Source: WS-2 sp036507005 (GTDB lineage: Bacteria; Eisenbacteria; RBG-16-71-46). From it: 64,000 nucleotides of DNA. A model generated the notes under the pieces. That model did no database searches, was not told the origin of the DNA, and saw only the letters and a program-made list of their open reading frames with translations. The stretch spans positions 62,001 to 126,000 of the forward strand of contig DASXQT010000077.1 in assembly GCA_036507005.1 (NCBI GenBank), in the 5' to 3' direction. Each line of letters starts with the position of its first letter. The first letter of the stretch is position 1. Shown piece after piece: positions 63,173 through 64,000 of the stretch. Position numbers and translations under genes: made by a program.

Positions 63173-64000
63173 CCTCGATCTGCACGAGCCATGGAGGCCA
63201 GCGAATCCCTCGCCTCGGTGTTGCTCGAGTCGCGCCGGAGCGCATCACGGTAGGCAGCGCGTGCGCGATGACGATCCCCGAGCACCTGCCAGGCCCGCCC
63301 CGCCACGACGTCGAGATCGGCGCCGGGTCCCGAGATCCTGCGCTCGTGCGCGAGTTCCAGCAGCGCATCACGCGGTCGGCCCTCATCGAGCGCGAGGGCT
63401 GCGAGGCCCGCGTGCACCGCCGTCCGAGTCGGATCGACCGCGAGCGCACCTTCCAGCAGGCGGCGGGCGGATTCGAGGCGGCCGTCGTGGAGCTCGATGT
63501 TCGCGAGCAGGATCAGCGCCTGCGCGTGTTGGGCCGAGCTCTCCACGACCCGCTCCAGCTCCTGCGCTGTGCGGGCGCACCACCGAATCGCGGGCGCAGG
63601 CCTCCCCCAGCGGGCCGAGCCGGTTCCCGCCCGCGGGAAGAAGCCGGTACTCGAACTCGCGCGCCACGGCGGCCAGCGGCCCCGCGCGCCGCACGTAGAG
63701 CGCCATCACGTCATCGACAAAGACCAGCGCCCACGTGCTGTCGGCGTCCAGCAGGTTGAGCAGCAGGTTGCGTTCGAAGTACCTCCGCGCCTGGAGTACG
63801 TAGTCGAAGCGGTAGCGGCGGTCGAGCTCCTGCCAGACGTCCGCGCGCCCCTGGGCCCCGCAGCCGGGTGCGATCCGGCCAGAAGCGGTGGAGAAGGAAG
63901 CCCGAGAATCCGAACTGGTTGAAGCCGCGGCCGCGCACGCCATGCGCCTCCATGAAGTCACAGGCCGCGACCGGGTACTTCCTCCAGTCGAAGCCGATCC
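63169..64000 (-). pseudogene. TPR-ended membrane protein fragment, frameshifted, runs off the window
   Basis: Three segments of one protein lie in successive frames. From the edge: DWRKYPVAACDFMEAHGVRGRGFNQFGFSGFLLHRFWPD, then (shift near 63870) RADVWQELDRRYRFDYVLQARRYFERNLLLNLL and DADSTWALVFVDDVMALYVRR, then (shift near 63590) SSAQHAQALILLANIELHDGRLESARRLL with TPR-type helices to the stop at 63169. The order matches a family of membrane glycosyltransferase-like proteins whose extracytoplasmic domain reads DW-x-x-YP-x-x-A-x-x-F and ends in TPRs. The N-terminal membrane part is outside the window. GTGA overlap with the next gene. Confidence 0.72.

Overview
The window is uniformly GC-rich bacterial DNA, densely coded, with most genes on the minus strand in long trains that overlap by 1-4 nt (ATGA, GTGA or TGATG junctions). 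Type IV pilus ATPases, outer-membrane barrels, a PorV/PorU pair, proteases ending in FlgD-Ig-like C-terminal domains and NHL/VCBS-type surface proteins point to a Gram-negative of the FCB superphylum outside classical Bacteroidetes. Candidatus Eisenbacteria or a close relative fits best. That placement is an inference from gene content, not from a marker tree.

Left part (1-19.5 kb, minus strand). pilB-pilT-pilC (pilC is cut by the window edge). A small group follows: ECF-type S component, plugless outer-membrane barrel, ComEA-like helix-hairpin-helix protein. Then comes a continuous train: DinG-like Fe-S helicase, hutH, hutU, hutI, an unknown one-TM protein, ftcD, a large TPR protein and a PHP phosphoesterase. 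Together hutH-hutU-hutI-ftcD degrade histidine to glutamate with transfer of the formimino carbon to tetrahydrofolate, so no hutG is needed. An HNH endonuclease gene at 18.3-19.5 kb carries three in-frame palindromes.

Middle (19.8-37 kb, minus strand). A six-gene overlapping cluster: M6 metalloprotease, two paralogous DUF5683-like proteins, an NHL-repeat protein, a SprA-like surface protein and an Omp85 barrel. Next to it lie PorV and a gingipain-type (C25) PorU-like protein. With four FlgD-Ig-tailed candidate cargo proteins this looks like part of a divergent type 9-like secretion system.

37-48 kb (minus strand): accA, dnaE interrupted by a 199-residue mini-intein, an M23 peptidase and a subtilase. 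A divergent promoter pair then leads to pyrE (plus), a GspA/ExeA-like ATPase fused to a SPOR domain, and tRNA-Glu(UUC).

51.6-58.7 kb is an accessory island next to the tRNA and bounded by a 59-bp inverted repeat (57/59 identical). It holds a metallophosphoesterase, an alpha/beta hydrolase, a GT2 glycosyltransferase, a TMTC-like membrane/TPR protein, a spherulin-4-like protein with the FlgD-type tail, and a secreted unknown. After it come small unknown genes, an NTF2-like protein and, at the right edge, two membrane glycosyltransferase-family reading frames broken by several apparent frameshifts.

Four promoters share a TTGACY - 17/18 bp - YAGACT-like pattern, suggesting the housekeeping consensus of this organism. 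No CRISPR array, rRNA or transposase was seen.
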